64,000 bases of DNA, from positions 25,725 through 89,724 of the forward strand of contig JANNNB010000072.1 in the NCBI GenBank assembly GCA_031398325.1, written 5' to 3'. Position numbers and translations under genes: made by a program. Below the pieces are notes generated by a model. That model was not told where the DNA came from and did not search any database. It saw only the letters and a program-made list of their open reading frames with translations. Position 1 is the first letter of the stretch; every line of letters starts with the position of its first letter. This document shows, piece by piece, positions 1 to 8,512 of the stretch. The DNA comes from Sva-07 sp031398325 (lineage in GTDB: Bacteria > Actinomycetota > Acidimicrobiia > Acidimicrobiales > Ilumatobacteraceae).

Positions 1-535
1 CCTCGCCGACCTCGAAGCGATCCGCACCGCTGTCGCGTCGTTCACCGGGCCGGCGCATCGACTCGAGCACATCGCGACGCGGGAGGGGGTGGCATGGTTC
101 AACGACTCGAAGGCCACCACACCGCACGCGGCGTCAGCCGCGATCCGCTCCTTCGATCGGATCATCCTGATCGCCGGCGGGTACGACAAGGGCGTCGACC
201 TCTCGCCGATGGCGAGTGAACCGAACCGCTTGTCGGCGGTGCTCGCCATCGGCAACACCGGACCTCAGCTCGCCGAGGCCTTTCAGAGGTCCGGAACCCG
301 TGCGTCGATCGACGTCCTGGCTGATCTCGCCGCTGCGGTCGGACGTGCCGTCGCGATCGCCGAGCCGGGCGACACGGTCCTGCTGTCGCCGGGCTGCGCC
401 AGTTTCGACCAGTATCCGAACTTCGAAGCCCGCGGCGATCATTTCAGATCGCTGGTCCTCGAACTCGATCCTGTTCAGCCGATCATCGACCCGAGCTCCG
501 ACATGGAGCACAACGTGAAGGACGTCCGAGCATGA
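1..535 (+). CDS. murD: UDP-N-acetylmuramoylalanine--D-glutamate ligase, C-terminal part
   Basis: This is the last 177 residues of MurD, the cytoplasmic ATP-dependent ligase that adds D-glutamate to UDP-MurNAc-L-alanine. The frame is open from base 2, so the N-terminal Rossmann-like domain and most of the ATPase domain lie before the window. The stretch VAWFNDSKATTP (around bases 89-130) is the family's NDSKATN-type motif, and GGYDKGVD and LSPGCASFDQ are typical of the last domain. The stop overlaps the ftsW start (ATGA), which ties it to the dcw operon. The remaining uncertainty is only the missing 5' part. Confidence 0.95.
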   Translation, partial: LADLEAIRTAVASFTGPAHRLEHIATREGVAWFNDSKATTPHAASAAIRSFDRIILIAGGYDKGVDLSPMASEPNRLSAVLAIGNTGPQLAEAFQRSGTRASIDVLADLAAAVGRAVAIAEPGDTVLLSPGCASFDQYPNFEARGDHFRSLVLELDPVQPIIDPSSDMEHNVKDVRA

Positions 536-1884
536 CCGCCTCTCTGACCGTCGGCGATCGACGCCGCGCCGCCCTCCAGCGACTCCACGGCGACCCCGTC
601 GGTGACATCGTCGCGCCGACACGTACGAACCGGTCGAGCACGGCGACTCCTGTCGCCGTCGCAGGTCGTGGCGCCGCCGGCACGCGAACGAAGCGCACCA
701 AGCGCGAGCGCACGAGTCCGGCCGCGGCCCGGGCGAGGCTCGGAACGGCTCGTGCCGAGCGTCGCGCATCCGGGCCCGAAGTACTCGGCCCGCCGACCGG
801 CACGTACTACGCGATCTCCGGTGTGGTCGCCGTGTTCGTGATGCTCGGCCTCGTGATGGTGCTGTCCGCGTCAGCGGTGACCGAAGCGAACCTGGGCAAT
901 TCGCCCTATCGGATCTTCAGTCGCCAGGCCATGTGGGCCGGCCTCGGCCTGATCGCCCTGGTGATCGCCGCCAAGGTGCCGTACACGCGTTGGCGCCGGC
1001 TCATCATTCCCCTGGGTCTGCTCGGTGTGGTGGCGATGTGTCTCCCGTTCGTGCCGGGCGTTGGCGCGAGCGTCAACGGTGCCAGTTCGTGGATCCGTGT
1101 CGGCGGTCTCAGCATGCAGCCGTCCGAATTCCTCAAGTTGGCCGTCGTGGTGTTGGCAGCCGACCTGCTGGCACGGCGGCCGGAGGACGTGGTCGATGCG
1201 CGACGTGCGATCGTGCCGATCTCGCTCGTCGCCGGTATCGGCGCCGGGTTGTGTCTGGCACAGGGCGACCTCGGGTCCGCGGTGGTACTCGCCGCGATCG
1301 TGTTCTCGGTGGCGTGGATCGCTGGTGTCCCCGTGACCCACCTCCTGACCGTGTGCGCAGCCGGTTCTGCCGTCGCGCTGCTGTTCGTGGTGTCCAGTCC
1401 CCGCCGGCTCGCCCGGTTCACCTCGTTCACGAACGTCGCCGAGGAGAAGGACCACCTCGCCTACCAGATCTACCAGGGCTACCTGAGCATCGCTTCGGGC
1501 GGGCTGACCGGTTCGGGCATCGGCGGCGGCAAGGGCAAACTCGGCTACCTGCCGTACGCCCAGAGCGACTTCATCTTCGCGGTGATCGCCGACGAACTCG
1601 GGTTCGTCGGGACCGCCGCGGTCGTCGGCGGGTTCATCCTGCTCGTCGCGTTCGGGATCCAGACCGCGCTCGCCGCACCCGATCGCTTCGGCATGTTGCT
1701 CGCCGGCGGGATCGCCACCTGGTTCGGCGTGCAGGCGATCGTCAACCTCGGCGGCGTGGTCGGCCGGCTCCCGGTGACGGGCCTGACGTTGCCGTTCTTC
1801 TCCGCAGGGGGCAGCTCGCTGTTCGTGAGCATGACCGCAGCCGGTCTGCTGCTGTCGGTGTCGCGGCGGGTCGTTCGATCGTGA
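532..1884 (+). CDS. ftsW: Peptidoglycan polymerase FtsW (SEDS family)
   Basis: A SEDS-family glycosyltransferase of the inner membrane that polymerises lipid II at the division septum together with a class B PBP. About 90 basic, probably disordered N-terminal residues precede the first membrane segment (starting near YYAISGVVAVF), which is long for the family. Conserved loops are present: GASSWIRVGGLSMQPSEFLK and the YQIYQGYLSI...GGGKGKLGYLP...DFIFAVIADELG region. The position between murD and murG favours FtsW over its relative RodA. The ATG overlaps the murD stop by 4 bases, and the end overlaps the murG GTG by 4 bases. Confidence 0.95.
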   Translation: MTASLTVGDRRRAALQRLHGDPVGDIVAPTRTNRSSTATPVAVAGRGAAGTRTKRTKRERTSPAAARARLGTARAERRASGPEVLGPPTGTYYAISGVVAVFVMLGLVMVLSASAVTEANLGNSPYRIFSRQAMWAGLGLIALVIAAKVPYTRWRRLIIPLGLLGVVAMCLPFVPGVGASVNGASSWIRVGGLSMQPSEFLKLAVVVLAADLLARRPEDVVDARRAIVPISLVAGIGAGLCLAQGDLGSAVVLAAIVFSVAWIAGVPVTHLLTVCAAGSAVALLFVVSSPRRLARFTSFTNVAEEKDHLAYQIYQGYLSIASGGLTGSGIGGGKGKLGYLPYAQSDFIFAVIADELGFVGTAAVVGGFILLVAFGIQTALAAPDRFGMLLAGGIATWFGVQAIVNLGGVVGRLPVTGLTLPFFSAGGSSLFVSMTAAGLLLSVSRRVVRS

Positions 1885-3035
1885 CCGGCGCGACGGACGC
1901 GACGGACGCGGCCGGGGCGACCGGCGTTGCGTGCTTCGCGGTCGTCGCAGGCGGCGGAACCGCCGGACACGTCCTGCCAGCGCTCGCGGTCGCCGATGCG
2001 CTGGTCGCCGCGGGGCACGCCCCGGAAACGGTTCACTACGTCGGCGCCCGACGAGGGATCGAGACGCGCCTGCTGCCGGACACGCTCTACCCGCACACAT
2101 TCCTCGACGTGGTCGGATTCCAGCGAGGCCTCGACCGTCGCAACCTCGGCTTCGTTCCGAAGATGGTGTCCGCCACTCGTGAGATGATCGGCGTCATGCG
2201 AGACCGAACGCCGTCGGTGGTGGTCTCGGTCGGGGGGTACGCCAGCATGCCCGCCGTGTTCGCAGCCAGGCGGCTCGGGATTCCCGTCGTGGTCGTCTCC
2301 TACGACCGCACCCCCGGGCGGGCGAGCAAACTCGCCGCCCGGTGGGCGGCGGCGTGTGCGGTTGCATTTCCCGGCTCCACACTGCCGCGTGCCGAGATCA
2401 CCGGGGCACCGGTACGTCAAGCGGTCCTCGACGTCGATCGGGTCGGCGGCCGTGCCGGAGCGCGGGCCGGGTTGGGCATTCCGAGCGATCGGTTCCTGAT
2501 CGTGGTGATGGGTGGTTCCCTCGGGTCCGGCGTGCTGAACGATGCGATCCGCGGCTATCTGGCGGATCATCTCGACGACTCCGGGCTCGCGGTCTACCAG
2601 ATCGCCGGCGAGCGTTTCACCGCCGGCATCGAGTCGGTCGACCACGCGCCCGATGGTGTGTTCCACCGCGTCGTTGGCTTCGAGCCCGACATGCCGGCGC
2701 TCTATGCAGCCGCCGACCTGCTGGTCGGCCGCGGCGGGGCGAGCACGGTGCACGAGGTCGCCGTGACCGGCATCCCGGCCATCCTCGTGCCGTGGTCGGG
2801 CGCAACCGACGGACATCAGCGGGACAACATCGCGTGGTTGACCGACGTCAACGGCGCCGTGATGGTGACCGACGACGAGATCGCGAGTCTCGGCACCCGT
2901 ATCGACTGGCTCCGGTCCGACCCGCTCGCACGGGAGCTCCTGGCCGAAGCCGCGTACGAGTGCGGTTCCGTCCACCGCAGTGGCGCCTTGGCCGGTTTGA
3001 TCGAACGCGTGGCCATAACATCTCGTCCATCGTGA
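1881..3035 (+). CDS. murG: UDP-GlcNAc--lipid I GlcNAc transferase MurG
   Basis: MurG adds GlcNAc to lipid I at the cytoplasmic face of the membrane, giving lipid II. The GTG at 1881 overlaps the ftsW stop (GTGA) and gives 384 residues. The GT-B N-lobe has the diphosphate loop GGGTAGH (residues 24-30) and GGYASMPAVFAA. The C-lobe has GGSLGSGVLN, the sugar-nucleotide segment GRGGASTVHEVA and HQRDN. Two oddities: an Ala/Thr/Asp-rich leader of about 16 residues encoded by a 9 bp direct repeat (1891-1908), and SYDRTPG (residues 140-146) where typical MurG has the HEQN-type motif. Overall similarity and operon position still make the call firm. Confidence 0.93.
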   Translation: MTGATDATDAAGATGVACFAVVAGGGTAGHVLPALAVADALVAAGHAPETVHYVGARRGIETRLLPDTLYPHTFLDVVGFQRGLDRRNLGFVPKMVSATREMIGVMRDRTPSVVVSVGGYASMPAVFAARRLGIPVVVVSYDRTPGRASKLAARWAAACAVAFPGSTLPRAEITGAPVRQAVLDVDRVGGRAGARAGLGIPSDRFLIVVMGGSLGSGVLNDAIRGYLADHLDDSGLAVYQIAGERFTAGIESVDHAPDGVFHRVVGFEPDMPALYAAADLLVGRGGASTVHEVAVTGIPAILVPWSGATDGHQRDNIAWLTDVNGAVMVTDDEIASLGTRIDWLRSDPLARELLAEAAYECGSVHRSGALAGLIERVAITSRPS

Positions 3036-4432
3036 CCCCTTCGAATCCTCCCGCGACGTTCGACCTCAGCGCGCCACGCCGTCTCCACGTGGTGGGTGTC
3101 GGCGGCCCTGGCATGAGTGCGATCGCGATCGCGCTGGCCGAGATGGGTCACACCGTCTCGGGATCGGATCTGCGGGAGCATCCGGTGCTCGAGCGGGTTC
3201 GCGCCGCCGGTGTGGCCGTCACGGTCGGCCACGACCGTTCGGCCGTACACGGCGTCGACGCCGTCACCGCCTCCACCGCGATACCCGAACGCAACATCGA
3301 ACTCGACGAGGCTCGTTCCATCGGCGTGCGGGTGCTGCGACGCGCCGGGATGCTCGCGGCGATCTGCGCCGAGGCCCGCTCGCTCGGCGTCGCCGGGACG
3401 CACGGCAAGACGACGACGACATCCATGCTGATGCTGATCCTCGCCGAAGCGGGCTTGCGCCCGAGCTTCGTCGTCGGTGGCGATGTCACCGACGTGGGGA
3501 CCGGCGCACAGTGGACCGGCTCGCAATGGTTCGTCGTCGAGGCCGACGAGAGCGACGGCACACATCTGGAGTTGCCACTCTTCGGCACCATCCTGACGAA
3601 CGTCGAGGTCGACCACCTCGACCACTACGGATCCTTCGAGGGCATCGTCGACGGTTTCGATCGGTACCTCGGTCAGATCTCCGGACCGAAGGTCGTGTGC
3701 GGCGACGATCCGATCGCCGCCGGACTCGCCGCCCGTCATGGGGCGGTGACGTATGGGCTGTCCGCCGATGTCGACGTGCGCGCCGTCGACGTCACTGCCA
3801 CCACCGGCGCATTCACGTTCACGATGGTGCGCGACGGACAGCGGCTCGTCGACGTCGAGCTCCCGCTGCGCGGCGTGCACAACGTCGTGAATGCCACGGG
3901 TGCCGCGGCGATGGCGTTGGAGATCGGCGTGGAACCTGCCGTGATCGCTCGATCCCTCGCGAAGTTCGGTGGCGTCGCCCGACGATTCGACATCCGCGGC
4001 GTCGACGCCGGGGGGACGTTCGTCGACGACTACGCCCACCTTCCGAGCGAGATCTCAGCAGTCCTCGCAGCGGCCCGGAGCAGTGGTGACGGCTGGCAGC
4101 GCGTGATCTCGGTGTTCCAGCCCAACCGGTACAACCGGATCGCGGAGATCTGGGCGGACTACGCCGACGCCTTCGTCGACGCGGACGTGGTCGTGCTCAC
4201 CGACATCTACGCATCGGGAACGACGCCCATTCCGGGAGTGACCGGCAAGCTGCTGGTGAACGCCGTCGCCGACACCCATCCCGAGCAACGTCTCGTCTGG
4301 CTCCCTCGCCGCGAGGATCTCGTCCGGTTCGTTGCCGGCGAGGTTCGTTCGGGCGATGTCTGCATCTCGATGGGCTGCGGTGACATCGCAACATTTCCGA
4401 CCGAGGTGCTCGATGCCCGACGCGCGAGTTGA
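3032..4432 (+). CDS. murC: UDP-N-acetylmuramate--L-alanine ligase
   Basis: MurC joins L-alanine to UDP-MurNAc using ATP in the cytoplasm. The protein has 466 residues from a GTG that overlaps the murG stop (GTGA). The N-terminal Rossmann loop is GVGGPGM (residues 22-28) and the P-loop is GTHGKTTTT (122-130). EADESDGT and NVEVDHLDHY follow, as in Mur ligases. Two usually conserved spots differ: DDYAHLP (332-338) where DDYGHHP is common, and FQPNRY (362-367) where FQPHRY is common. The normal length and all ATP-site motifs argue for an active enzyme. Confidence 0.95.
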   Translation: MTPSNPPATFDLSAPRRLHVVGVGGPGMSAIAIALAEMGHTVSGSDLREHPVLERVRAAGVAVTVGHDRSAVHGVDAVTASTAIPERNIELDEARSIGVRVLRRAGMLAAICAEARSLGVAGTHGKTTTTSMLMLILAEAGLRPSFVVGGDVTDVGTGAQWTGSQWFVVEADESDGTHLELPLFGTILTNVEVDHLDHYGSFEGIVDGFDRYLGQISGPKVVCGDDPIAAGLAARHGAVTYGLSADVDVRAVDVTATTGAFTFTMVRDGQRLVDVELPLRGVHNVVNATGAAAMALEIGVEPAVIARSLAKFGGVARRFDIRGVDAGGTFVDDYAHLPSEISAVLAAARSSGDGWQRVISVFQPNRYNRIAEIWADYADAFVDADVVVLTDIYASGTTPIPGVTGKLLVNAVADTHPEQRLVWLPRREDLVRFVAGEVRSGDVCISMGCGDIATFPTEVLDARRAS

Positions 4433-5402
4433 CACCTGCGCTGCCGTCGACGCGGCCCTGGCCGCACTCGGACCGGTCGGGGAACGTGACGTTCCGATCG
4501 GCGCGCTGACGACCTATCGCGTGGGCGGTAGCGCCGCCGTCCTGGCTCGAGTCGGTTCGCTGGATGATCTCGAACGAGTCGGGAATGCGATGCGGGTGTC
4601 CGGTTTGCCGGTCGTGATCCTCGGACGAGGGTCGAACATGCTCGTCGCCGACGGCGGCTATGCCGGCATCGTCGTCTCCGCGACAGCGCTGACCGACACG
4701 TTCGACATCGACGCCGAACGGGCCGAGGTGCGGGCGGGATCCTCGGTGCCCCTGCCCGTCCTCGCCCGTCAGTGCGCCGCCCGGGGCCTGACCGGCTTCG
4801 AGTGGGCCGTCGGGGTTCCGGGGTCGATCGGTGGCGCGGTCCGCATGAACGCCGGAGGGCACGGCTCCGACATCGCCGCATCCCTCGTCGAGGTCACGAT
4901 CGCCGATCTCCTCGGACCACATCCCGGTCGACCGGAGGTCAAGTCGGCGAGCGAACTACAGCTCCGGTTCCGGGGGAGCGGTATCGGCGCGTCCCACCTG
5001 GTCATCGACGCTCTGCTGCGGCTCGCGCCGGGCTCGCGGAACATCGCCGAGTCCGAGATCAGCGAGGTGGTGGCGTGGCGGCGCGCCAATCAGCCCGGGG
5101 GTCAGAACGCCGGATCGGTGTTCGTCAACCCCGTTCCCGGCGAGGTCAGTGCCGGAGCGCTCATCGACCAGTGTGGCTTGAGGGGTCTGCGCCTCGGGAC
5201 CGCGCAGGTGTCCGACAAGCACGCGAACTTCATCCAGGCCGACGAGGGCGGATCGGCCGATGACGTGTACCGCCTGATGGCGTTGGTGCGCCAACGTGTC
5301 ATCGACGCCACCGGCTACGCGCTGCGAAGCGAGATCCGCCTCCTCGGGTTCGACCAGCACGGGTTCGACGAGCACGCATTCGACCAGCAGGAGCAAGGTT
5401 GA
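4413..5402 (+). CDS. murB: UDP-N-acetylenolpyruvoylglucosamine reductase
   Basis: MurB is the FAD enzyme that reduces UDP-GlcNAc-enolpyruvate to UDP-MurNAc with NADPH. I prefer the ATG at 4413 (329 residues), which overlaps murC by 20 bases, to the in-frame ATG at 4332 deep inside murC. The FAD-binding half shows TTYRVGGSA, LGRGSNMLVADGGYAG and GVPGSIGGAVRMNAGGHG. The catalytic serine lies in AGSVFVNP and the proton-relay glutamate in LRSEIRLLG near the C-terminus. The last residues are a repeated GFDQH/GFDEH/AFDQQ tail encoded by a 15 bp tandem repeat and look dispensable. The stop overlaps the ftsQ ATG by one base. Confidence 0.94.
   Translation: MPDARVDTCAAVDAALAALGPVGERDVPIGALTTYRVGGSAAVLARVGSLDDLERVGNAMRVSGLPVVILGRGSNMLVADGGYAGIVVSATALTDTFDIDAERAEVRAGSSVPLPVLARQCAARGLTGFEWAVGVPGSIGGAVRMNAGGHGSDIAASLVEVTIADLLGPHPGRPEVKSASELQLRFRGSGIGASHLVIDALLRLAPGSRNIAESEISEVVAWRRANQPGGQNAGSVFVNPVPGEVSAGALIDQCGLRGLRLGTAQVSDKHANFIQADEGGSADDVYRLMALVRQRVIDATGYALRSEIRLLGFDQHGFDEHAFDQQEQG
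5346..5390 (+). repeat. 15 bp tandem repeat, three copies, at the 3' end of murB
   Basis: The units at 5346-5360, 5361-5375 and 5376-5390 differ by one base between copies 1 and 2 and by three bases between copies 1 and 3. Each is a multiple of three and adds five residues of the type GFDQH to the MurB C-terminus, just before the stop at 5400-5402. It looks like local slippage duplication at a tolerant gene end. Confidence 0.85.
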
Positions 5403-6508
5403 TGCTCGGCTCGAAACGACGCAAGGCCAAGGCCGAAGCCGCCAAGATCGGCGCCGGCGACGTCGGGCGCGAGTCGGCCGTGACGATCGTGCCCCCGCCG
5501 TCGGGGGCCGCTGCCCAGCAGACCCAGTCGACCGTGGCGAACCCGGCTGTGCTGGGAGAACTGTCCGCTGCGTTCGGTACGCGATCGACCATCACGATCG
5601 GGGGCGACGACGAACTTCCCGATGCCGTCTATCTCGACGACGAGTTGGAGCGAGGGGTCGCCACCGGTGCCACGTTGTTCATCGACGACGACGGATCCGA
5701 GGACGCCGTCGCGCCGAAGGAGGCCTCGACCCGGGGCATCGAGCCGCGGTTGCGCCAACGTCGCATCGGTGTCCGTCGGGCCGAGAGCCGGCGCCGGCTC
5801 AGGTGGCTGGTCATCGGCGGTGTCGTGCTGCTGCTCGTCGTCGCCGTCCTCGCCGTCCTGGGGTCGTCCCTGTTCGCCGTCGACGATGTGCAGGTCAACG
5901 GCAACGTGTACACCAACGCCGACCGGCTCCAGGAGGTCGTCGACGACCTGATCGGCACGCCGGTCCTGCTCGTCGACACCGAGCAGGCCGAGGCGGATCT
6001 CGAGGCCATCCCATGGGTCGAAGACGCCCGGGTGAGCACGACGTTCCCGAATTCGGCAACGATCGAACTGCGCGAGCGAAAGCCACTCGTGGCGATGGCA
6101 GGTGCCGACGGTCTCAGCCGGGTTCTCGACCGCGACGGCCGGGTGCTCGATTCGATCGAAGGCGAGCCGGTCGCGCTCGTGTGGATCAGCGGGCCCGGAA
6201 CCCTCGACACCGGCGTCGGCGGCACGGCCTCGATCGGTTACTCCTCTGCCGCATCGCTCGTCACCAAGCTCACACCGACGATCAGGTCGCGCGTCGAGTC
6301 GATGATGGTCACTCCCGATGGAGCCGACCTCGTCCTGATGCTCACCGGGGTCGACGCCAACCCCGCGATCGAGGTCCGGTTCGGTTCGGCCATCGGCGAC
6401 AACGAGCAGATCGCCAAGCTCGTCCGGCTCGAACGCAAGCTCGAGGACGTCGGCGCCGACCCGATCTCGGTGATCGACGTGTCGACGAGCGAGGTCACCG
6501 TACGGTGA
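5402..6508 (+). CDS. ftsQ: Cell division protein FtsQ/DivIB
   Basis: A bitopic divisome protein linking cytoplasmic and periplasmic division factors. From the ATG at 5402 (a TTG lies just before it) it has 368 residues. Residues 1-134 are a long charged cytoplasmic region, 135-157 are the single membrane span (WLVIGGVVLLLVVAVL), and from about 158 the POTRA domain begins (DDVQVNGNVYTNADRLQ). The FtsQ/DivIB domain follows with WVEDARVSTTFPNSATIELRER-type sequence. FtsQ proteins usually have a much shorter cytoplasmic tail, so this extension is notable. The stop of murB overlaps the start by one base. Confidence 0.92.
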   Translation: MLGSKRRKAKAEAAKIGAGDVGRESAVTIVPPPSGAAAQQTQSTVANPAVLGELSAAFGTRSTITIGGDDELPDAVYLDDELERGVATGATLFIDDDGSEDAVAPKEASTRGIEPRLRQRRIGVRRAESRRRLRWLVIGGVVLLLVVAVLAVLGSSLFAVDDVQVNGNVYTNADRLQEVVDDLIGTPVLLVDTEQAEADLEAIPWVEDARVSTTFPNSATIELRERKPLVAMAGADGLSRVLDRDGRVLDSIEGEPVALVWISGPGTLDTGVGGTASIGYSSAASLVTKLTPTIRSRVESMMVTPDGADLVLMLTGVDANPAIEVRFGSAIGDNEQIAKLVRLERKLEDVGADPISVIDVSTSEVTVR

Positions 6509-6530
6509 GCGGATGTGACGGGATGCAGGT

Positions 6531-6549
6531 GGGGACGGTTAGCGTCCCC
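6531..6549 (+). terminator. Stem-loop between ftsQ and ftsZ
   Basis: GGGGACG (6531-6537) pairs perfectly with CGTCCCC (6543-6549) around a five-base loop. No long U-run follows, so it could be a weak terminator, an RNA-processing or stability element, or an attenuator separating ftsZ expression from upstream dcw genes. The structure is visible in the sequence; the role is inference. Confidence 0.45.
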
Positions 6550-6640
6550 GTTCTGATGTCTCAGACCTGGCAGGATGTGCGCCAGTCCGCTCCGAGGCAG
6601 GAGCCGATGGACCGAATGGAACCAATGAACTCGAAACAAT

Positions 6641-6646
6641 GGAGGA
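6641..6646 (+). promoter_or_regulatory. Shine-Dalgarno site of ftsZ
   Basis: GGAGGA is 7 bases upstream of the ATG at 6654. It lies inside the extra five codons that the ATG at 6639 would add, so it decides the start in favour of 6654. Confidence 0.85.
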
Positions 6647-6653
6647 TCTGCTG

Positions 6654-7760
6654 ATGGTCGGCGCACCGCAGAACTATCTGGCCGTCATCAAGGTCATCGG
6701 TGTCGGTGGCGGTGGCGTCAACGCCGTGAACCGCATGATCGACGCCGGCTTGAAGGGCGTCGAGTTCATCGCCGTCAACACCGACGCACAGGCGCTGCTG
6801 ATGAGTGACGCCGACGTGAAGCTCGACGTCGGACGTGATCTGACCAGGGGTCTGGGTGCCGGGAGCGATCCCGAAGTCGGCCGTGCTGCGGCCGAAGCCC
6901 ACCACGACGAGATCGAAGAGATGGTGCGCGGCGCCGACATGGTGTTCATCACCGCCGGCGAAGGTGGTGGCACCGGCACCGGTGCAGCACCGGTCATCGC
7001 CGAGATCGCTCGTGAGGCCGGTGCGCTCACGATCGGCGTGGTCACGCGTCCGTTCTCGTTCGAGGGTCGCCGCCGCGCCGTGCAGGCCGACAACGGCGTG
7101 CAGCGGTTGAAGGAGAAGGTCGACACGTTGATCGTCATCCCGAACGATCGATTGCTCACGGTCGCCAACGACAAGACGAGCGTGCTCAACGCCTTCAAGA
7201 TGGCCGACGAGGTCCTGTTGCAGGGTGTTTCCGGCATCACCGGCCTCATCACCACCCCGGGCCTGATCAACACCGACTTCGCCGACGTGAAGATGGTGCT
7301 CTCGAACGCCGGCTCGGCCCTGATGGGCATCGGTCAGGCGAGCGGCGACGAACGTGCGGTCTCGGCCGCCAAGGCCGCCATCTCGAGCCCGCTCCTCGAA
7401 TCGGCGATCGACGGCGCTCGCGGCGTGCTGCTCAACATCACCGGCCCGTCGAGCATGGGGCTCTTCGAGATGAACGCGGCAGCCGAGATCATCCACGCAG
7501 TCGCACATCAGGACGCCAACATCATCTTCGGTACGGTCATCGACGACGAGATGGGCGACGAGGTCCGCATCACGGTCATCGCCGCTGGCTTCGATCGGGT
7601 CGACGGTCCGCCGACCGGCGGGCGTGCCCCGCTGTCGAACGACAACTCGCCGCGAACGTCGGCCACCCGGATCACCGAGCTGTTCGGCGACACCGAGGCG
7701 GACGATCCGCTCGACACCGACGACGACGACGACTTCGACGTTCCGTCGTTCCTGAAGTAG
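6654..7760 (+). CDS. ftsZ: Cell division GTPase FtsZ
   Basis: The bacterial tubulin homologue that forms the Z-ring. The start at 6654 is chosen because of the GGAGGA site 7 bases before it, and it gives 368 residues beginning MVGAPQNYLAVIKV. The nucleotide loop is GVGGGGVNAV near residues 16-24, the tubulin signature GEGGGTGTGAA spans about 102-112, and the T7 catalytic loop is NTDFAD (206-211). The C-terminus is an acidic linker followed by DVPSFLK, the conserved peptide that binds SepF and other partners. Unlike its neighbours it is separated from ftsQ by 145 bases, which suggests its own expression control. Confidence 0.97.
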   Translation: MVGAPQNYLAVIKVIGVGGGGVNAVNRMIDAGLKGVEFIAVNTDAQALLMSDADVKLDVGRDLTRGLGAGSDPEVGRAAAEAHHDEIEEMVRGADMVFITAGEGGGTGTGAAPVIAEIAREAGALTIGVVTRPFSFEGRRRAVQADNGVQRLKEKVDTLIVIPNDRLLTVANDKTSVLNAFKMADEVLLQGVSGITGLITTPGLINTDFADVKMVLSNAGSALMGIGQASGDERAVSAAKAAISSPLLESAIDGARGVLLNITGPSSMGLFEMNAAAEIIHAVAHQDANIIFGTVIDDEMGDEVRITVIAAGFDRVDGPPTGGRAPLSNDNSPRTSATRITELFGDTEADDPLDTDDDDDFDVPSFLK

Positions 7761-7777
7761 CCGGACGGCTGACCGCC

Positions 7778-8512
7778 GTGCTCGAGCTGTACCGAGATGT
7801 GGTCGGCTCGCGCGTCCTGCACGTCGTCGTGACCGAGCGAACGGATGGCGACCAGCGTCCCGACCGAGACACCGCTGCCGGCGCGACCGGACGGGCGATT
7901 CGACAGCGCGAGTTGACCGGGTCCGACTGGTCGATGGTCGCCGAGGAGCACGGCGTCGGCGTCGTCGATCTCGACGTGCCCGCTCCGAGCCCACAGGTGT
8001 TGGCCGCCGGCGACGTCCTGGTCACGCAGCGGCCCGACGTGCATCTGGCGATCTGGGCGGGTGACTGCGCCCCCCTCGTGCTGTGTGGAGCGTCCGGCAC
8101 GCTGATTGCTGTCCACGCCGGATGGCGCGGGTTGGCCGCAGGCATCGTCAACACTGCGATCGCCCGCTTCGACGAGCGCGACGACACGGTCGCGCGCGCC
8201 GTGCTCGGCCCCTGCATCCACGTCGAGTGTTACGAGTTCGGTGCCGAGGACCTCCTCGCCGTGGCGGCCGGCGTCGGCGTGCCGGCCGGTGAGATCACCG
8301 GGTCGACATCCGACGGTCTCACGCGCCTCGACGTCCCCGCCGCAGTCGCTGCGGCTCTCCGGCGCCATCGGATCGATCTCGACGTCGTCGGTCCGTGTAC
8401 GTCCTGCGACGCGCGCTGGTTCTCGCACAGGGCGCGTGCGGAAGAGGAACGCCACGCGCTGGTCGCCTGGACGACGTCGGTGGGATCGAGCATGGGAACA
8501 TCGACGTCATGA
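7778..8512 (+). CDS. pgeF: Peptidoglycan editing factor PgeF (multicopper-like, YfiH family)
   Basis: A member of the YfiH/DUF152 family, known in E. coli to hydrolyse misincorporated amino acids from UDP-MurNAc precursors. Many relatives are still labelled laccase or polyphenol oxidase. The GTG start at 7778 follows ftsZ by 17 bases. The metal-binding motifs are all visible: GDCAPLVL, HAGWRG and GPCIHVECYEFG, with a C-terminal CTSCD. The length of 244 residues is normal. Its position after ftsZ and before the PLP-binding protein is common in actinobacteria and Firmicutes. Confidence 0.88.
   Translation: MLELYRDVVGSRVLHVVVTERTDGDQRPDRDTAAGATGRAIRQRELTGSDWSMVAEEHGVGVVDLDVPAPSPQVLAAGDVLVTQRPDVHLAIWAGDCAPLVLCGASGTLIAVHAGWRGLAAGIVNTAIARFDERDDTVARAVLGPCIHVECYEFGAEDLLAVAAGVGVPAGEITGSTSDGLTRLDVPAAVAAALRRHRIDLDVVGPCTSCDARWFSHRARAEEERHALVAWTTSVGSSMGTSTS

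Noticed and set aside
532..1884. RodA instead of FtsW
   Set aside because: The gene sits between murD and murG in the dcw cluster and has the long cytoplasmic N-terminus seen in actinobacterial FtsW.
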